64,000 bases of DNA from Kalmanozyma brasiliensis GHG001 (GCF_000497045.1 NW_015961959.1:1-64000); one strand, 5' to 3'. Positions 50,385-60,374 are shown, numbered from the stretch's first letter. A program made the numbers and translations. Notes: generated by a model not told the origin, from the letters alone.

Positions 50385-51379
50385 GTTGGCTTGGATGATG
50401 CAAATGCGACGCGGTGTGTGAGAGAGGGAGAAGGAGCAAAGAGGCTGCCTACAGAAAGGGAAATGGCTGAGCCGTGCAGTACCGCGATAAGGTGACCGTG
50501 CGCAATCAATCCTGCCAGGATGACTCTATTTTTTCTCGCTTTTCCATAGCCGCTCAGCTGGTTTTAGTGTGGGGTGGCGCTGCACAGCGCACTAACCCTT
50601 TTCGTCAAAAAGGCCCTTTTTCGGTGGGGCATCTCTGTTTGCTCACAGTGCAGCCCTAAGTAGTCACCGTACAGCTCAGGTGCAGAGACAGGCCGAGTTG
50701 CCCGACAAGCCACAATCCCACCTTGTCCCTCTCCTTTTGACTCACACTTGATCTTCAGACTGACAGCACTATGTAGAGAGCGGCTCTCGATGCGCTTCCG
50801 TCTCCAAGTGTGACTCGGAATCCTTCTTTGCGATGGATGCTGAAGCTTGCCAGCTGCCAGCAGCTCCTTTCCGCTGCATCACCTCAAAAGATCGACCGAG
50901 CTTCCACCGAGACAGAGCAACACCGACAGACGTGCATCTCTGCGACGCCGCTCGCCCTCTCGAGAGCTTCGAGAATTATCATTTACCCAGAAGAAATCAT
51001 CCGTCCGATCTCACAAATTGAATCTTTTACAAAAAGCTGATGTTGAGACGGCCGGTAGGAAGAAATTTGCGGGCTGGTTGGGAATCATCACGTGAAGCAG
51101 CCTCGAGCTGAGTCTTGTGGCTCTGGTCCAAGTCACAGGCAGATGCGCAAATTTGGAAGATGCTGCGCCTTGGCTCTGATCTCGACAGGGCCCTTTGTCT
51201 TGCTGTCGACCACCTCTCCATTCGTCTTCGCATCCTCTCGCCGTCTCTCACCACGAATAAGATTCCGCGCTCGTCTCCAACATTTGTCGATACAGTCAGC
51301 ATCTCGATTTATCCGACCAGCACTCGAACCGGTCCCACAGCATATCTTTACATTTGATTCCACCCGAACTATAGCCAAC
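50385..51379. other. Divergent region between trehalase and eIF2-alpha genes
   Basis: About 1 kb with no credible coding frame. The frame of eIF2-alpha is open upstream to 51092, but that part has no homology and is likely 5' leader. Confidence 0.45.
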
Positions 51380-52276
51380 ATGCGTTTCTACAAAAAGGAG
51401 CTCCCAGACGTCGACGAGGTGGTCATGTGCCAGGTACAGCAAATCGCCGAGATGGGCGCCTACGTCAAGCTGCTCGAATACGACGGTGCCGAAGGAATGA
51501 TCTTGCTCTCCGAGCTCTCAAGACGTCGTATTCGTTCGATTCAGAAGCTTATCCGAGTAGGCAGGAACGAGGTGGTCGTCGTGCTGCGTGTCGACAAAGA
51601 GAAGGGATACATCGATCTCTCCAAGCGTCGTGTTTCGCCCGAAGACGTCGTCAAGTGCGAAGATCAGTTTACAAAGTCGAAAGCCGTCCACAGCATCATG
51701 GCGCACGTTGCCGGCAAGCTCAACCGCGAGGTCGAGGAGCTCTACGACGCCATCGTCTTCCCATTGCACGACAAGTACGGTCACGCCTTTGACGCTTTCA
51801 AGCTGGCCATTCTCGACATGGACAAGACCTTTGAGGGCATTCAGATGGACGACGAGGTGCGCAAGGAGCTCCAGGCCAACATTGCACGACGAATGACACC
51901 GCAACCCGTCAAGATCCGTGCTGACGTCGAGGTCACCTGCTTCGGCTACGAAGGTATCGATGCCGTCAAGAAGGCGCTCCGAGCGGGCGAGGCTGTTTCC
52001 ACCCAGGAGATCCCCATCAAGATCAAGCTCGTCGCACCACCACTCTACGTTCTCATCACCAACTCGACCGACAAGGTGGGCGGTATCGCGCTTATGGAGC
52101 AGGCACTTGAAAAGATCACCGAGAGCATTCGTGCCAACGGCGGTGAGGTCAACATCAAGATGAGGCCCAAGACAGTCTCCGAGGTGGAGGACCAGGAGCT
52201 GGAGCAACTCATGGCTCGTGTCGAGAAGGAGAACGCCGAGGTCGAGGGAGACGAGGACTCGGAAGGCGACGAGTAA
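51380..52276 (+). CDS. SUI2: Translation initiation factor eIF2 alpha subunit
   Basis: The alpha subunit of the eIF2-GTP-initiator tRNA complex, 298 residues from the ATG at 51380 (MRFYKKELPDVDEVV). An S1-type OB fold is at about 10-85. The stress-regulated phosphorylation site is the Ser at position 47 (SELSRRRIRS), matching Ser51 of other eukaryotes. A helical domain (KFGHAF-like block) and the alpha-beta C domain (KIRADVEVTCFGYEGIDAVK) follow, with an acidic tail. The N terminus is about four residues shorter than in yeast. The site needed for Gcn2-type regulation is intact. Confidence 0.97.
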   Translation: MRFYKKELPDVDEVVMCQVQQIAEMGAYVKLLEYDGAEGMILLSELSRRRIRSIQKLIRVGRNEVVVVLRVDKEKGYIDLSKRRVSPEDVVKCEDQFTKSKAVHSIMAHVAGKLNREVEELYDAIVFPLHDKYGHAFDAFKLAILDMDKTFEGIQMDDEVRKELQANIARRMTPQPVKIRADVEVTCFGYEGIDAVKKALRAGEAVSTQEIPIKIKLVAPPLYVLITNSTDKVGGIALMEQALEKITESIRANGGEVNIKMRPKTVSEVEDQELEQLMARVEKENAEVEGDEDSEGDE

Positions 52277-52604
52277 GCAAACGGGCTGCCAATGACATAT
52301 GTATCAGTATCTTTTCCTCATCATCCTGTCAATCACCTTCATGGCGTACTAAACCGACGGCTCAGCAGCATCGGCCATCGACCATCGGTCGGCGTGTGTG
52401 ATCTCTTGCAAAGTGTGCCGATCGGCTGGCGTCGGGCAATTTTAGCAGCAGGGCGGTTAAATACGTCAAAGCGCTGCGTGAGGCGAGAGGAAAAGTGTGA
52501 CTGAACCCTGTCTCTTTATAGACGTGCCTCGGTCTTTGCGGCTGCTCCGTCATCCTCCTCCACCATCTCTGGCAGCAGCCGCACTCCCATTGCTGCCGAG
52601 TCTG
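52277..52604. other. Promoter region of the Mdm1-like gene
   Basis: 328 bp between the eIF2-alpha stop and the preferred ATG of the next plus-strand gene. No element was recognised. Confidence 0.4.
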
Positions 52605-55600
52605 ATGAGTCAAATAGGCTCACCAGAGCAGCACGATGCAGCTGCAAGCGCGGCGACGCCTGCCATTGCGGCTTCCGGACCCCAGCAAGGAGAGGTCAAC
52701 AATGCCAACCTCATCTTGATCGCGCTCACCGCCGGCTTGGGGCTGGCGTTGCTCACTATTGGACTTTGGAACGCCATCCTCGTCGTCGCCTTTTCTCTAC
52801 TCCTCGTATGCAATCCGTGGGTGCGCACATTGCTCGAGCTTCCCAGCACCGACGGCAAGCGCGGTCTCAGCACCTTTGACCCAGCTCGCTACCTTCTCTC
52901 GTACACCGCATCTTCTACCGACCAAGTGGACGATGACGGCCAGCAAATCGCGGAGAAGTCCAGCGACGATTCCTTCACGCGTGATGACCAGCTTCAGGAG
53001 CTCACTGTCATGCCGGATGCGCTTCGGCAGAGCAGTCACACCATGATCCGCTTCGCCGTTCGCGATTTCGTTCAAAGCTGGTATGACAACATCAGCTTTG
53101 CCCATCCCAACTTTCCCATCTCTGCCGAGGCCAACATTTCACATGTCGCAGCCAACGTCTACCTTCGACTGCGTCAACTCAAACAGACCAACACAGCCGC
53201 CGAGATCTTGCTCACGGCCCAAAGTGTATTGCTCTCCTCGTTGCGGCGTCGGCGTTCTTCCACGCCGTATTCTTCGAATGCTGCTCCTTCGGCGAGGTCA
53301 ACGTGGCCAAGCACCGCCGCGCGCATCGACGCGCTCCGCAAGGCAGTCCGAAAGTTCCTCTCTCGCAACCTGTCCCATGCAGAGCGCTCCAGTCCGGTAT
53401 TGATGCTTCTGCTCACCGAAATCGTGGCAAAGCAAGCGTGGGAGGTCGCCCAGACCATCGGTGACCCAGACTTTATCAACCAGAAGATCGTCGAGTGGGC
53501 CGACCCGGCGTCAGAGACGAGCCTCGAGGGGCAAGCTATCTCGCCTGAAGAGCTCAATCGACTCCAAAGCCTCGACACCGCGGCTCTCGACGCCCAAGCG
53601 GTCGAGGCACTGCAGGCTCATCCACCTTCACACAAGTCCGCCATGCCAGCTAGCGCCGCCGCATCATCGGCAAATCCACATCTTCCACCAAGGTCAATAT
53701 CGTCATCACAGAATCCATCATCGACGCCTAGTCGTGCCGAGGCGCCTCGAGGGTCTCGTCAGCAGAGTCCGGAAGCCTACGCCAGAAGCCGTCCAGCGCC
53801 TCTGCAAACTCCAGCAGGCAGCCATCGCACCGCAGACTCTTCAAAGTCTGTTGGGTCTTCTCAGCAGTTTCGTCCGCGGGTGACACCGCCCAAGAAGTCC
53901 AACAGCTCGGGCCCATTTTCGGCCATCGGCGGCTTCGCCACGGGTGCGCTGGGTGCTTTGGCGGACGCAGCCGAAAGAGCGGTTGACGTGGTCGGCGGCA
54001 CCGTAGACGAGTTTGGCAACCTGCTTGTAGCTCCTGCTGAGCCGTCTCGTCGCGAACACAACAGCTTCGCCAGGCGTGACAGCTCCGGGGCCGGCGCTTC
54101 TCCACGCACTCGACAAGCTCCCCTTCCCGACACAAACGAGGACCGATGGGATTCGAACAGAGCACGTCAGAGACAGAGCGGAGGTGAGGGTCGTCTTTTC
54201 AGTAATGCGGCTCAAGCGTACCATCTGGACATGCCTTCTGGACTTGAAGAGCCACCTCTGCCCGAATCACTTCGACAGAGCATGCGAAACGCTCGTCCGC
54301 AATCTGGTGATTACACACAATCTGCCAGCACTGCAACACCCTCGAAAGGCGACAGCGTCGCGCATGCCTTTGACATCCCAGATACGCCCGAGAGGTCGGT
54401 CACGGGTTCGCCTTCTCTCGTCGCTCCAGCGCCCGTCTCTGCTGCTCTCAATTTTGCTCCTCGCGACAGCTTCTCGATGGACGAGCCCAAGCATGACGAG
54501 GAAGCATCGTGGGCAGCCATGTACTCGTTGCTCTCGGATCGCAGCTCATCCGCCTATGACGCCTTCGAAAGCTTCCTAGAACAGCCGAACAACCGCTTTT
54601 GTGCGCCCAACGAAGGCGAGTCGCTGCTTCGCCTTCACACTCAGCTCGACACGCTCGCCAGCATCATGGAATTCGCGACGCTCGATGAGCAGACCTTCCG
54701 TGCAGACGCGAGCACCATTCTCAGCAAGGCGCTCGAGACGCTGCCTGGCACGCTGCCTGCCACACATGACGGACAGCGCCCCGTGCTTGTCCGCAGAAGC
54801 GCGCAGCAGGTGTTGACCAACTTGGAGTGGTGCGCCAACATGGATGTGGTCGAACCGTTGAGAGAGACCATCATCGCTCGATTGGTGCAGCTTCACAGCG
54901 CTTTTCTTGTCAGTGGTACACAGCAAGCTGCGCGTCAGACGGAGAGCGCGCAGTCGAGTCCAATCACATCCAGATTCTCTGCCACCATGCCAAGGACAGA
55001 CTCTCCGGAGCCGCATCAGCTCGGCATGCTCAGCAACAACAAGGAGAATCGGCTCAACTACTCGAGCACCGACTCGGATCTGGCGCCGTACCGCTACGAA
55101 CCACGCAGAAAGACGCCGGCGCTCAGCCCGAAGCCCACGCTGCCGCAGTCTGGGACGCAGACTCCTCCGCGTGCTCCATCTGTCCCGCCTGTCTCGGCGG
55201 GTGGTGCGGTCATGGGACCGCCGTCGGGGCTGTCGAGACCCATGTCGGTGCCGCCTCGAACGCCGTCTGCGCAACCGAAGGCGCCGCAGATGGTGGTGCC
55301 AGGGCATTCTGCCGACCAGCCTCCAGGCACGATGCAGAGGAGCAGCACCGACTTGCAAACAGCTCACACCGGCACAGACAGTCCTCAGCCCTCGGCCGCG
55401 ACCAGCACCGTCATCAGCATCACCGACATCAGCGCCAACGCTGACAGTGGAAGGTCGATGGACCTGCGGACGTTTGAAGTGATGATCTCGGTGGAAGGCA
55501 TGGCCGATACGAGCGATGCAGCGTCCGCGATCAGCCCGGACGGCTTTGTGCTCGTGCGCCGATGGCACGAGTTCGAACAGATGGATGTCGAGATCCAGCG

Positions 55601-56633
55601 TCAGCCGCGGTCGAGCCACCCGCTGCCGCGTCTACCGGCGGTCAAAGGCAGAAGGAGCGCAGATGCGTGCCGCTTGCTGGAAGCGTATCTGTTCGATCTG
55701 CTGCAGCCAAGCAACCGGGCGCAGATGGCGAGCATCAGCGGGGCCAAGAGCTTCTTCGATCGGACACGCGCAGGAGCCTCGGCGGAGGATCTTCGGCGCA
55801 AGGGTGGGCCAGGCGCTTTCCTGGGCGGCATAGGCAAAGGCATTGTCAGCGGCGTCAACAGTGTTGGAAAGCAAGCGGCTCGAACCAGCTCGACTGGCGT
55901 CCAGGCTATTTCGACGGCAACAGGCTTCTCGGATGGGCTGCCTGCGCCGCGTCGACCGAGTTCCACAGCTCACTCTCCCATGCTGGGTTCTGGCCGCTCG
56001 CCTGATGGCGCCTCGCGCTTCGTCGTCAGCTCGCCCAACATCGACACGGCCTCGTCCACCACTTCGGCGTTCGTTTCGCGCACCAATTCGCCTTCGCCCT
56101 CGCCATCGCGCCGCACGCAGCCTGCACCGGAGATGAGCGCGCGCCAACTGGACATGCTTCTCTCCTCCGTGTTCGCCGTTGCGGACGAGGCATTCAACCT
56201 GCAAGGCGGGTGGACGTTACGACGTGGCATGCTGCGTGTGCTGGAGCAGGTCGTTCGGACCACCTATGCCTCATCGATAGTAGCTGGCTTCAACAATGCG
56301 GCTGCCTCGTTGAACGTGGGTAACTTCGCACGGTGGATCGAGGATCTGACGAACAGTCTTTGGCCCAACGGCAGACGGTGGGGAAGCGAGATCGGCACGG
56401 CGGACGAGAAACCACCGCGGACGGAGAAGGAAAAGCTGGCGACAAGGGAGAAGGCCAGGGAGATCGTGGTGAGCTATGCACCCGCCCAGGCAGGGTATCT
56501 GCTCGGACCAGGCGGGAAAGTTGCGTGTGTCAAGGCGCTAGCGGAGGTACATGCGACGTTGATGGATCCCATCACGGCGAGCGATTTGGGATTGACGGTC
56601 GTGCTCAAGGCGCTCGACATGGCCAGTCGATAG
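52605..56633 (+). CDS. MDM1: Mdm1/SNX13-type membrane-anchored sorting nexin (PXA-PX-Nexin_C)
   Basis: This is predicted to tether ER to vacuole/lipid droplets, like yeast Mdm1. The protein is 1342 residues from the ATG at 52605 (MSQIGSPEQ); the raw frame opens at GTG. Two adjacent membrane helices lie at about 33-75. A PXA domain follows at about 145-302 (TMIRFAVRDFVQSWYDNIS to NQKIVEWADP). A Ser/Pro-rich linker is next, then a PX domain at about 952-1048 (FVLVRRWHEFEQMDVEIQ, LPRLPAVKG). The Nexin_C domain is at about 1176-1342 (QLDMLLSSVFAVADEAFNL, WIEDLTNSLWPNG). No RGS domain is visible between PXA and PX, as in fungal Mdm1. The basic residues expected for phosphoinositide binding in PX are only partly recognisable (RRWHEFEQM, KGRRSAD). 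Confidence 0.88.
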   Translation: MSQIGSPEQHDAAASAATPAIAASGPQQGEVNNANLILIALTAGLGLALLTIGLWNAILVVAFSLLLVCNPWVRTLLELPSTDGKRGLSTFDPARYLLSYTASSTDQVDDDGQQIAEKSSDDSFTRDDQLQELTVMPDALRQSSHTMIRFAVRDFVQSWYDNISFAHPNFPISAEANISHVAANVYLRLRQLKQTNTAAEILLTAQSVLLSSLRRRRSSTPYSSNAAPSARSTWPSTAARIDALRKAVRKFLSRNLSHAERSSPVLMLLLTEIVAKQAWEVAQTIGDPDFINQKIVEWADPASETSLEGQAISPEELNRLQSLDTAALDAQAVEALQAHPPSHKSAMPASAAASSANPHLPPRSISSSQNPSSTPSRAEAPRGSRQQSPEAYARSRPAPLQTPAGSHRTADSSKSVGSSQQFRPRVTPPKKSNSSGPFSAIGGFATGALGALADAAERAVDVVGGTVDEFGNLLVAPAEPSRREHNSFARRDSSGAGASPRTRQAPLPDTNEDRWDSNRARQRQSGGEGRLFSNAAQAYHLDMPSGLEEPPLPESLRQSMRNARPQSGDYTQSASTATPSKGDSVAHAFDIPDTPERSVTGSPSLVAPAPVSAALNFAPRDSFSMDEPKHDEEASWAAMYSLLSDRSSSAYDAFESFLEQPNNRFCAPNEGESLLRLHTQLDTLASIMEFATLDEQTFRADASTILSKALETLPGTLPATHDGQRPVLVRRSAQQVLTNLEWCANMDVVEPLRETIIARLVQLHSAFLVSGTQQAARQTESAQSSPITSRFSATMPRTDSPEPHQLGMLSNNKENRLNYSSTDSDLAPYRYEPRRKTPALSPKPTLPQSGTQTPPRAPSVPPVSAGGAVMGPPSGLSRPMSVPPRTPSAQPKAPQMVVPGHSADQPPGTMQRSSTDLQTAHTGTDSPQPSAATSTVISITDISANADSGRSMDLRTFEVMISVEGMADTSDAASAISPDGFVLVRRWHEFEQMDVEIQRQPRSSHPLPRLPAVKGRRSADACRLLEAYLFDLLQPSNRAQMASISGAKSFFDRTRAGASAEDLRRKGGPGAFLGGIGKGIVSGVNSVGKQAARTSSTGVQAISTATGFSDGLPAPRRPSSTAHSPMLGSGRSPDGASRFVVSSPNIDTASSTTSAFVSRTNSPSPSPSRRTQPAPEMSARQLDMLLSSVFAVADEAFNLQGGWTLRRGMLRVLEQVVRTTYASSIVAGFNNAAASLNVGNFARWIEDLTNSLWPNGRRWGSEIGTADEKPPRTEKEKLATREKAREIVVSYAPAQAGYLLGPGGKVACVKALAEVHATLMDPITASDLGLTVVLKALDMASR

Positions 56634-58294
56634 ATTGAATGGGAACAACATGAATCATACACGATGATGCTGACATTGCTGTGAGGTGTGTGCATCTTGC
56701 ACGTGTGAGACCTAGATGAAGTGGGATCTGCGCTGGTGCTTGCCGTCGATCAGCCATCATCGGCGATCTACCATCCGCGTCAAGCCTAAGGCTGAAGCAT
56801 CCGCGGTGTGTGGCAAACCTTGCAGCGTGTGGGCAACCTTTCGCCAGCAAGGCAATGCTAGCGAGGGACGCGCGGGGAAAGCACAAAGCTGCCGGGGGGA
56901 AACAGACGTGCATCTCGCTTGGCGTCTAGCATGGTGCGCTGTCTCTCTCCCCGAGCGGGAAGGATTCTTCAACCTCGTGTGGGGACCCCGCACCGTTGTC
57001 GCTGCTGTAGAAGTCCGCTCGGTATGCGCTCTGCAGATGCGCTGTCCCAGACAAAGTCTGCGCGCTTGTTTCACTGGGTGTGCCGCCCTCTCTCTCTCTC
57101 TCTCTGCCTGGCTGCGCACAGCTTGCCTTCGCCATCTCGTGTCTCCAAATCGCGCCCAAGTCGGGAAAGTCTTGCAGAGCGGCTCCTGAGGGAATGTCAA
57201 GTCTCAGCTGAGTGTGCGGTCGAAGATGTGCCTTTTCGCACGCCACTCGGACGAGTCGAGTTGGCAAGGGGGTTACGCGCTTCGCTTGCATACCGGGAGG
57301 CGTGCATTTCACGCGCAAAGTCGTCGTGCCAAAAGGGGCAGCGGAGCTCGGGCTTATGCATGATTCTCTACGCGCGCGCAAGGCCAGCACCGCTCGGTCG
57401 CAGTCGCCCTACAGCTGCGGTACCCGCTTCACTCGCGTCGAATGGCCACCTAGAATCTTGATCGGTGCCAGTCAAGGAAAGACATAACTTTCTGGTCAGG
57501 TCTGGAAAGTGAGACAGAGCAAATGACCTTGTCACCGAAGCGACTTTGAAGTCAGAGAGGAATTGCCAGAAAGAAGGTTTGGCACAGGGTCCGCCCAGCT
57601 GCCCTCAGGGTCCGACTGGTGTGGCTTCTACGAGATCGACAGCGTGAAAAAACAGGATTGGAAAAAGGGCTCAGTCGGATTACCAATTCGGCTGCTTCCT
57701 ATTCGTGCGCGCGCGTGAGCCTGAGCGCTTGCCGAGCGCCCGGTTTGAAGCACAAATACCGGTTCGACTGAATGCCGTTCTTCCGACTTGGCTGTGTTGC
57801 CTTGGTGGCAGGTCGTACAGCATACATTTCACTGTGTATAGAGTAAGGAGATTGAGCAGCAGCTTGCTCGATGCAGATGAGATGCTTCACGAGTCGATCA
57901 GCGATAGGTCAGCAAGCAGAAACCACGGGAGCGGCGGCTGGCGTGGCTGACTGGTGGGCTCGTGGGCTGGCGGTTGAATGCGCCAAATGAAGAAAAGCGC
58001 CTCTCGGTTCAAGACTGTGCAAGTGCATGCTTTGCTTACCCCGCATCCGCGTCGACGAGCAATCCTAAGCCTGTTTTTCCCTTCCTCTTCGCTTGCATAC
58101 ACGCTGCTAGCAGAGCCTCGGTTGCACAGGCCCGGACTCTCTCTCTTCCTCTGCTCCTTCCCGCTCCTTTGACCTAATCAGCGCTTCCGGATTGGACAAG
58201 CGCCACCACACCATCACCCCTCTTTCTTCCTTCTCGACCACATCCTTCTCTTTCCCCTACCATCCCCCAAGAGAACCTTTTCCGCCTTCACAAA
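56634..58294. other. 1.66 kb intergenic region with a CT microsatellite
   Basis: The longest gene-less stretch near the right side. Frames at 56716-57189, 56919-57461 (+) and 56757-57200 (-) have no recognisable family and overlap each other. A (CT)9 run sits at about 57088-57105. The last 200 bp before 58295 is CT-rich, the usual leader style upstream of highly expressed fungal genes. Confidence 0.5.
57088..57105. repeat. Dinucleotide microsatellite (CT)9
   Basis: A run of about nine CT units within intergenic DNA. Confidence 0.85.
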
Positions 58295-59878
58295 ATGTCC
58301 GCTCAACAGAAGCAGGCTCCTACGCAGCCTCAGCGCAAGGAGTACACGCGCGAGGAGATCGCCCAGCACAACAAGGCCGGCGATCTCTGGGTCGTCATCG
58401 ACGCCGAGGTCTACAACGTCTCCAAGTTCGCCGAGCTCCACCCGGGAGGAGAGAACGTCTTCCACGACGAGGAGGTCGCTGGTCAGGACGCCACCGAGAC
58501 CTTCTTCGGTCTGCACCGACGCGAGATCCTCGCCAAGCCGCAGTACCAGCGTCTCATCATCGGCAATGTCAAGGGCGAGCAGTCCAAGCTCAAGCCCGAT
58601 CCTCTGGGCTCGCCTTCCCGCGTGCCTTACGCAGAGCCCACCTGGTTGGCTACCGCCTACCACTCGCCCTACTTCAACGACTCGCACCGTCACCTCCAGC
58701 GCGAGTGGCGCAAGTTTGTCGACGAGGAGGTCGTCGAGATCGCCCAGCGTTGCGAGGACAATGGCAAGCGACCCGATGTCGAGCTCGTCAAGAAGATGGG
58801 TGCTAACGGCATCAACGCGATGCGCATGGGCCCCGGTAAGCACCTTCACGGCCGCAAGCTCTTCGCTGGCATCAAGGGTGAAGAGTTTGACTACTTCCAC
58901 GAGTTGATCCTCACCCAGGAGCTGGTTCGTATCGGCGCCCGTGGCTTCGGTGACGGTCTCCAGGGCGGTATGGTCATTGGTCTTCCCCCCGTCATGAACT
59001 TCGGTTCCGACGAGCTCAAGAAGGAGATCGTCGAACCCGTTCTCGCCGGTGACAAGTTCATCTGCCTTGCCATCTCCGAGGCTTTCGCTGGTTCGGACGT
59101 CATGGGTCTCCGCACCACCGCTACGCTCACCGAGGACGGCGAGCACTACATTGTCAACGGCACCAAGAAGTGGATCACCAACGGTACCTTTGCCGACTAC
59201 TTCTCCACCGCTGTCAAGACCGACCAGGGTTTCGCGATGATCTGCGTGCCCCGTTCGTGCGGTAACGTCGAGACCAAGCAGATCAAGACGTCGTACTCCA
59301 CCACGGCCGGAACCGCCTATGTGACGTTTGACAACGTCAAGGTGCCCAAGAAGTACCTCATCGGCGAGGACGGCATGGGCATCTACTACATCTTGTCCAA
59401 CTTTAACCACGAGCGATGGGTCATGTGCTGTTCGACGATCCGAGCGGCGCGTGCGGTGTGCGAGGAGTGCATGCTGTGGATCCACCAGCGCAAGGTCTTC
59501 GGCAAACCTTTGACCAGTCAGCCGGTCATCCGTCAGAAGATGGCCCAGATGATCTCGCTCGTCGAGGCGGCTCAGAACTGGCTGGAGAACGTGACGTATC
59601 AGATGTGCAAGATGTCGTACGCCCAACAGTCCAAGTTCCTCGCCGGCCAGGTGGGTCTGCTCAAGAGCTGGTCCACTCGTGTCTCGCACGAGGTCGCCGA
59701 CGGTGCCGTCCAGATCTTCGGCGGTCGTGGTCTCACCAAGACCGGCATGGGCAAGTTCACCGAGATGTTCCACAGGACGTACAAGTTCGATGCCGTCCTC
59801 GGTGGAAGTGAGGAGGTGCTCGCCGATTTGGGTATCCGACAGGCACTCAGGATGATGCCTGAGAACGCGCGTCTGTAA
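58295..59878 (+). CDS. Cytochrome b5 / acyl-CoA dehydrogenase fusion protein
   Basis: 527 residues, intronless, ATG at 58295. Residues 15-90 form a cytochrome b5 domain with heme ligands His49 (ELHPGGENVF) and His74 (FFGLHRREI). Residues about 130-527 form an acyl-CoA dehydrogenase fold: KFICLAISEAFAGSDV and NGTKKWITNGTFADYF are the FAD/substrate signature regions, and VQIFGGRGLTKTGMGKFTEM is the C-terminal signature. The C terminus is ARL, a plausible PTS1, so a peroxisomal dehydrogenase whose electrons pass to a fused heme is possible. At the position where many family members have the catalytic Glu in YEGT, this protein reads VLGGSEE; the base may be elsewhere, as in some long-chain and isovaleryl enzymes, or absent. 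Codon use is strongly biased, suggesting high expression. Confidence 0.92.
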   Translation: MSAQQKQAPTQPQRKEYTREEIAQHNKAGDLWVVIDAEVYNVSKFAELHPGGENVFHDEEVAGQDATETFFGLHRREILAKPQYQRLIIGNVKGEQSKLKPDPLGSPSRVPYAEPTWLATAYHSPYFNDSHRHLQREWRKFVDEEVVEIAQRCEDNGKRPDVELVKKMGANGINAMRMGPGKHLHGRKLFAGIKGEEFDYFHELILTQELVRIGARGFGDGLQGGMVIGLPPVMNFGSDELKKEIVEPVLAGDKFICLAISEAFAGSDVMGLRTTATLTEDGEHYIVNGTKKWITNGTFADYFSTAVKTDQGFAMICVPRSCGNVETKQIKTSYSTTAGTAYVTFDNVKVPKKYLIGEDGMGIYYILSNFNHERWVMCCSTIRAARAVCEECMLWIHQRKVFGKPLTSQPVIRQKMAQMISLVEAAQNWLENVTYQMCKMSYAQQSKFLAGQVGLLKSWSTRVSHEVADGAVQIFGGRGLTKTGMGKFTEMFHRTYKFDAVLGGSEEVLADLGIRQALRMMPENARL

Positions 59879-60079
59879 TTGAACCCAAGTGTTATGCGCT
59901 ACGAATGAATCGATTCCTTAACCCATCTTCGGCTTCTCATGGTGTCTGTGTGTCAGTGTGTGGAAACAATTGTGAGTCAAGGTCGAGCGTGAAGGTCGGG
60001 TGTGGCCGAGCTCGGACGGGCTGATCGAGAAACCATGCAAGGGGACCGCGATCAAATTGCACAAAATGAATTATTTCAG

Positions 60080-60301
60080 AAAAAAAGAATGATTTTATTC
60101 ACGATCACGGATTCGCCATCCATCCAGATCCATCCTCGAGGGCTCTGCTCATACACCATCTCTGGATGCACAAAAACATAGTTGCTTTCCGTAGAAAGCG
60201 TCTCTTCTGAGCGTTGTATTGTCATCCATCTGCTGGGACATGCTAATCTTCTCTGTATCGTTTAGTTTTAGATCATATGTCAAGCCCCTCTCGGGGCCGA
60301 C
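60080..60301 (-). ncRNA. U6 snRNA-like locus, copy B
   Basis: The minus strand reads a 5' stem-loop GGCCCC-GAGA-GGGGCU, then ACATATGATCTAAAAC and AACGATACAGAGAAGATTAG followed by CATG. This is a 24-nt identity to the universal U6 core (ACAGAGA box and AGC triad). The internal stem-loop pairs UGUC with GACA outside and CCA with UGG around a GCAGA loop. Its pentaloop and the two-nucleotide AU before the GACA strand match canonical U6 geometry, although the sequence differs from the near-invariant CCUGCGCAAGG. A GCTTTC-TACG-GAAAGC hairpin, a T5 run (60172-60176) and a T7 run (60080-60086) follow, giving about 130 or 222 nt. Copy B is closer to canonical U6 than copy A (it keeps AGCAUG). No splice-site pair was found that would restore a standard 3' half. 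Confidence 0.78.
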
Positions 60302-60314
60302 AAACGATGGTTCC
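60087..60314 (-). repeat. Conserved block B, direct repeat of 31755-31975
   Basis: The partner of the block at 31755-31975, in the same orientation 28.3 kb away. Differences cluster in predicted loops or occur as paired changes in stems. The T-run just outside the block differs in sequence context between the copies but is present in both. Confidence 0.9.
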
Positions 60315-60374
60315 ACTTCAGAGATGATGTATGAGGCAAAGCTCGGGTGGATGCGATTAAGCGATTGCAGGAAA

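Larger units (their letters stand above)
59879..60374. other. Intergenic region containing U6-like locus B
   Basis: Lies between the stops of the b5-ACAD (+) and NOP2 (-) genes. The only feature is the U6-like locus at 60080-60301, whose upstream side ends about 75 bp from the NOP2 stop. That places it on the same strand, within or just after the NOP2 3' UTR. Confidence 0.55.

Noticed and set aside
54140..54165. GGGATTCGAAC motif resembling a tRNA B box
   Set aside because: Lies inside the Mdm1-like coding region and no cloverleaf can be formed.
57740..57780. Possible tRNA T-arm (GGTTCGACT)
   Set aside because: No matching A box, acceptor stem or anticodon arm could be built around it.
60087..60301. 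An intron in the U6-like gene that would restore a standard U6 3' half
   Set aside because: Some fungi have intron-containing U6 genes, so I looked; no GTRAGT-like donor or matching acceptor gives the CCUGCGCAAGG segment, which is absent from the whole block.
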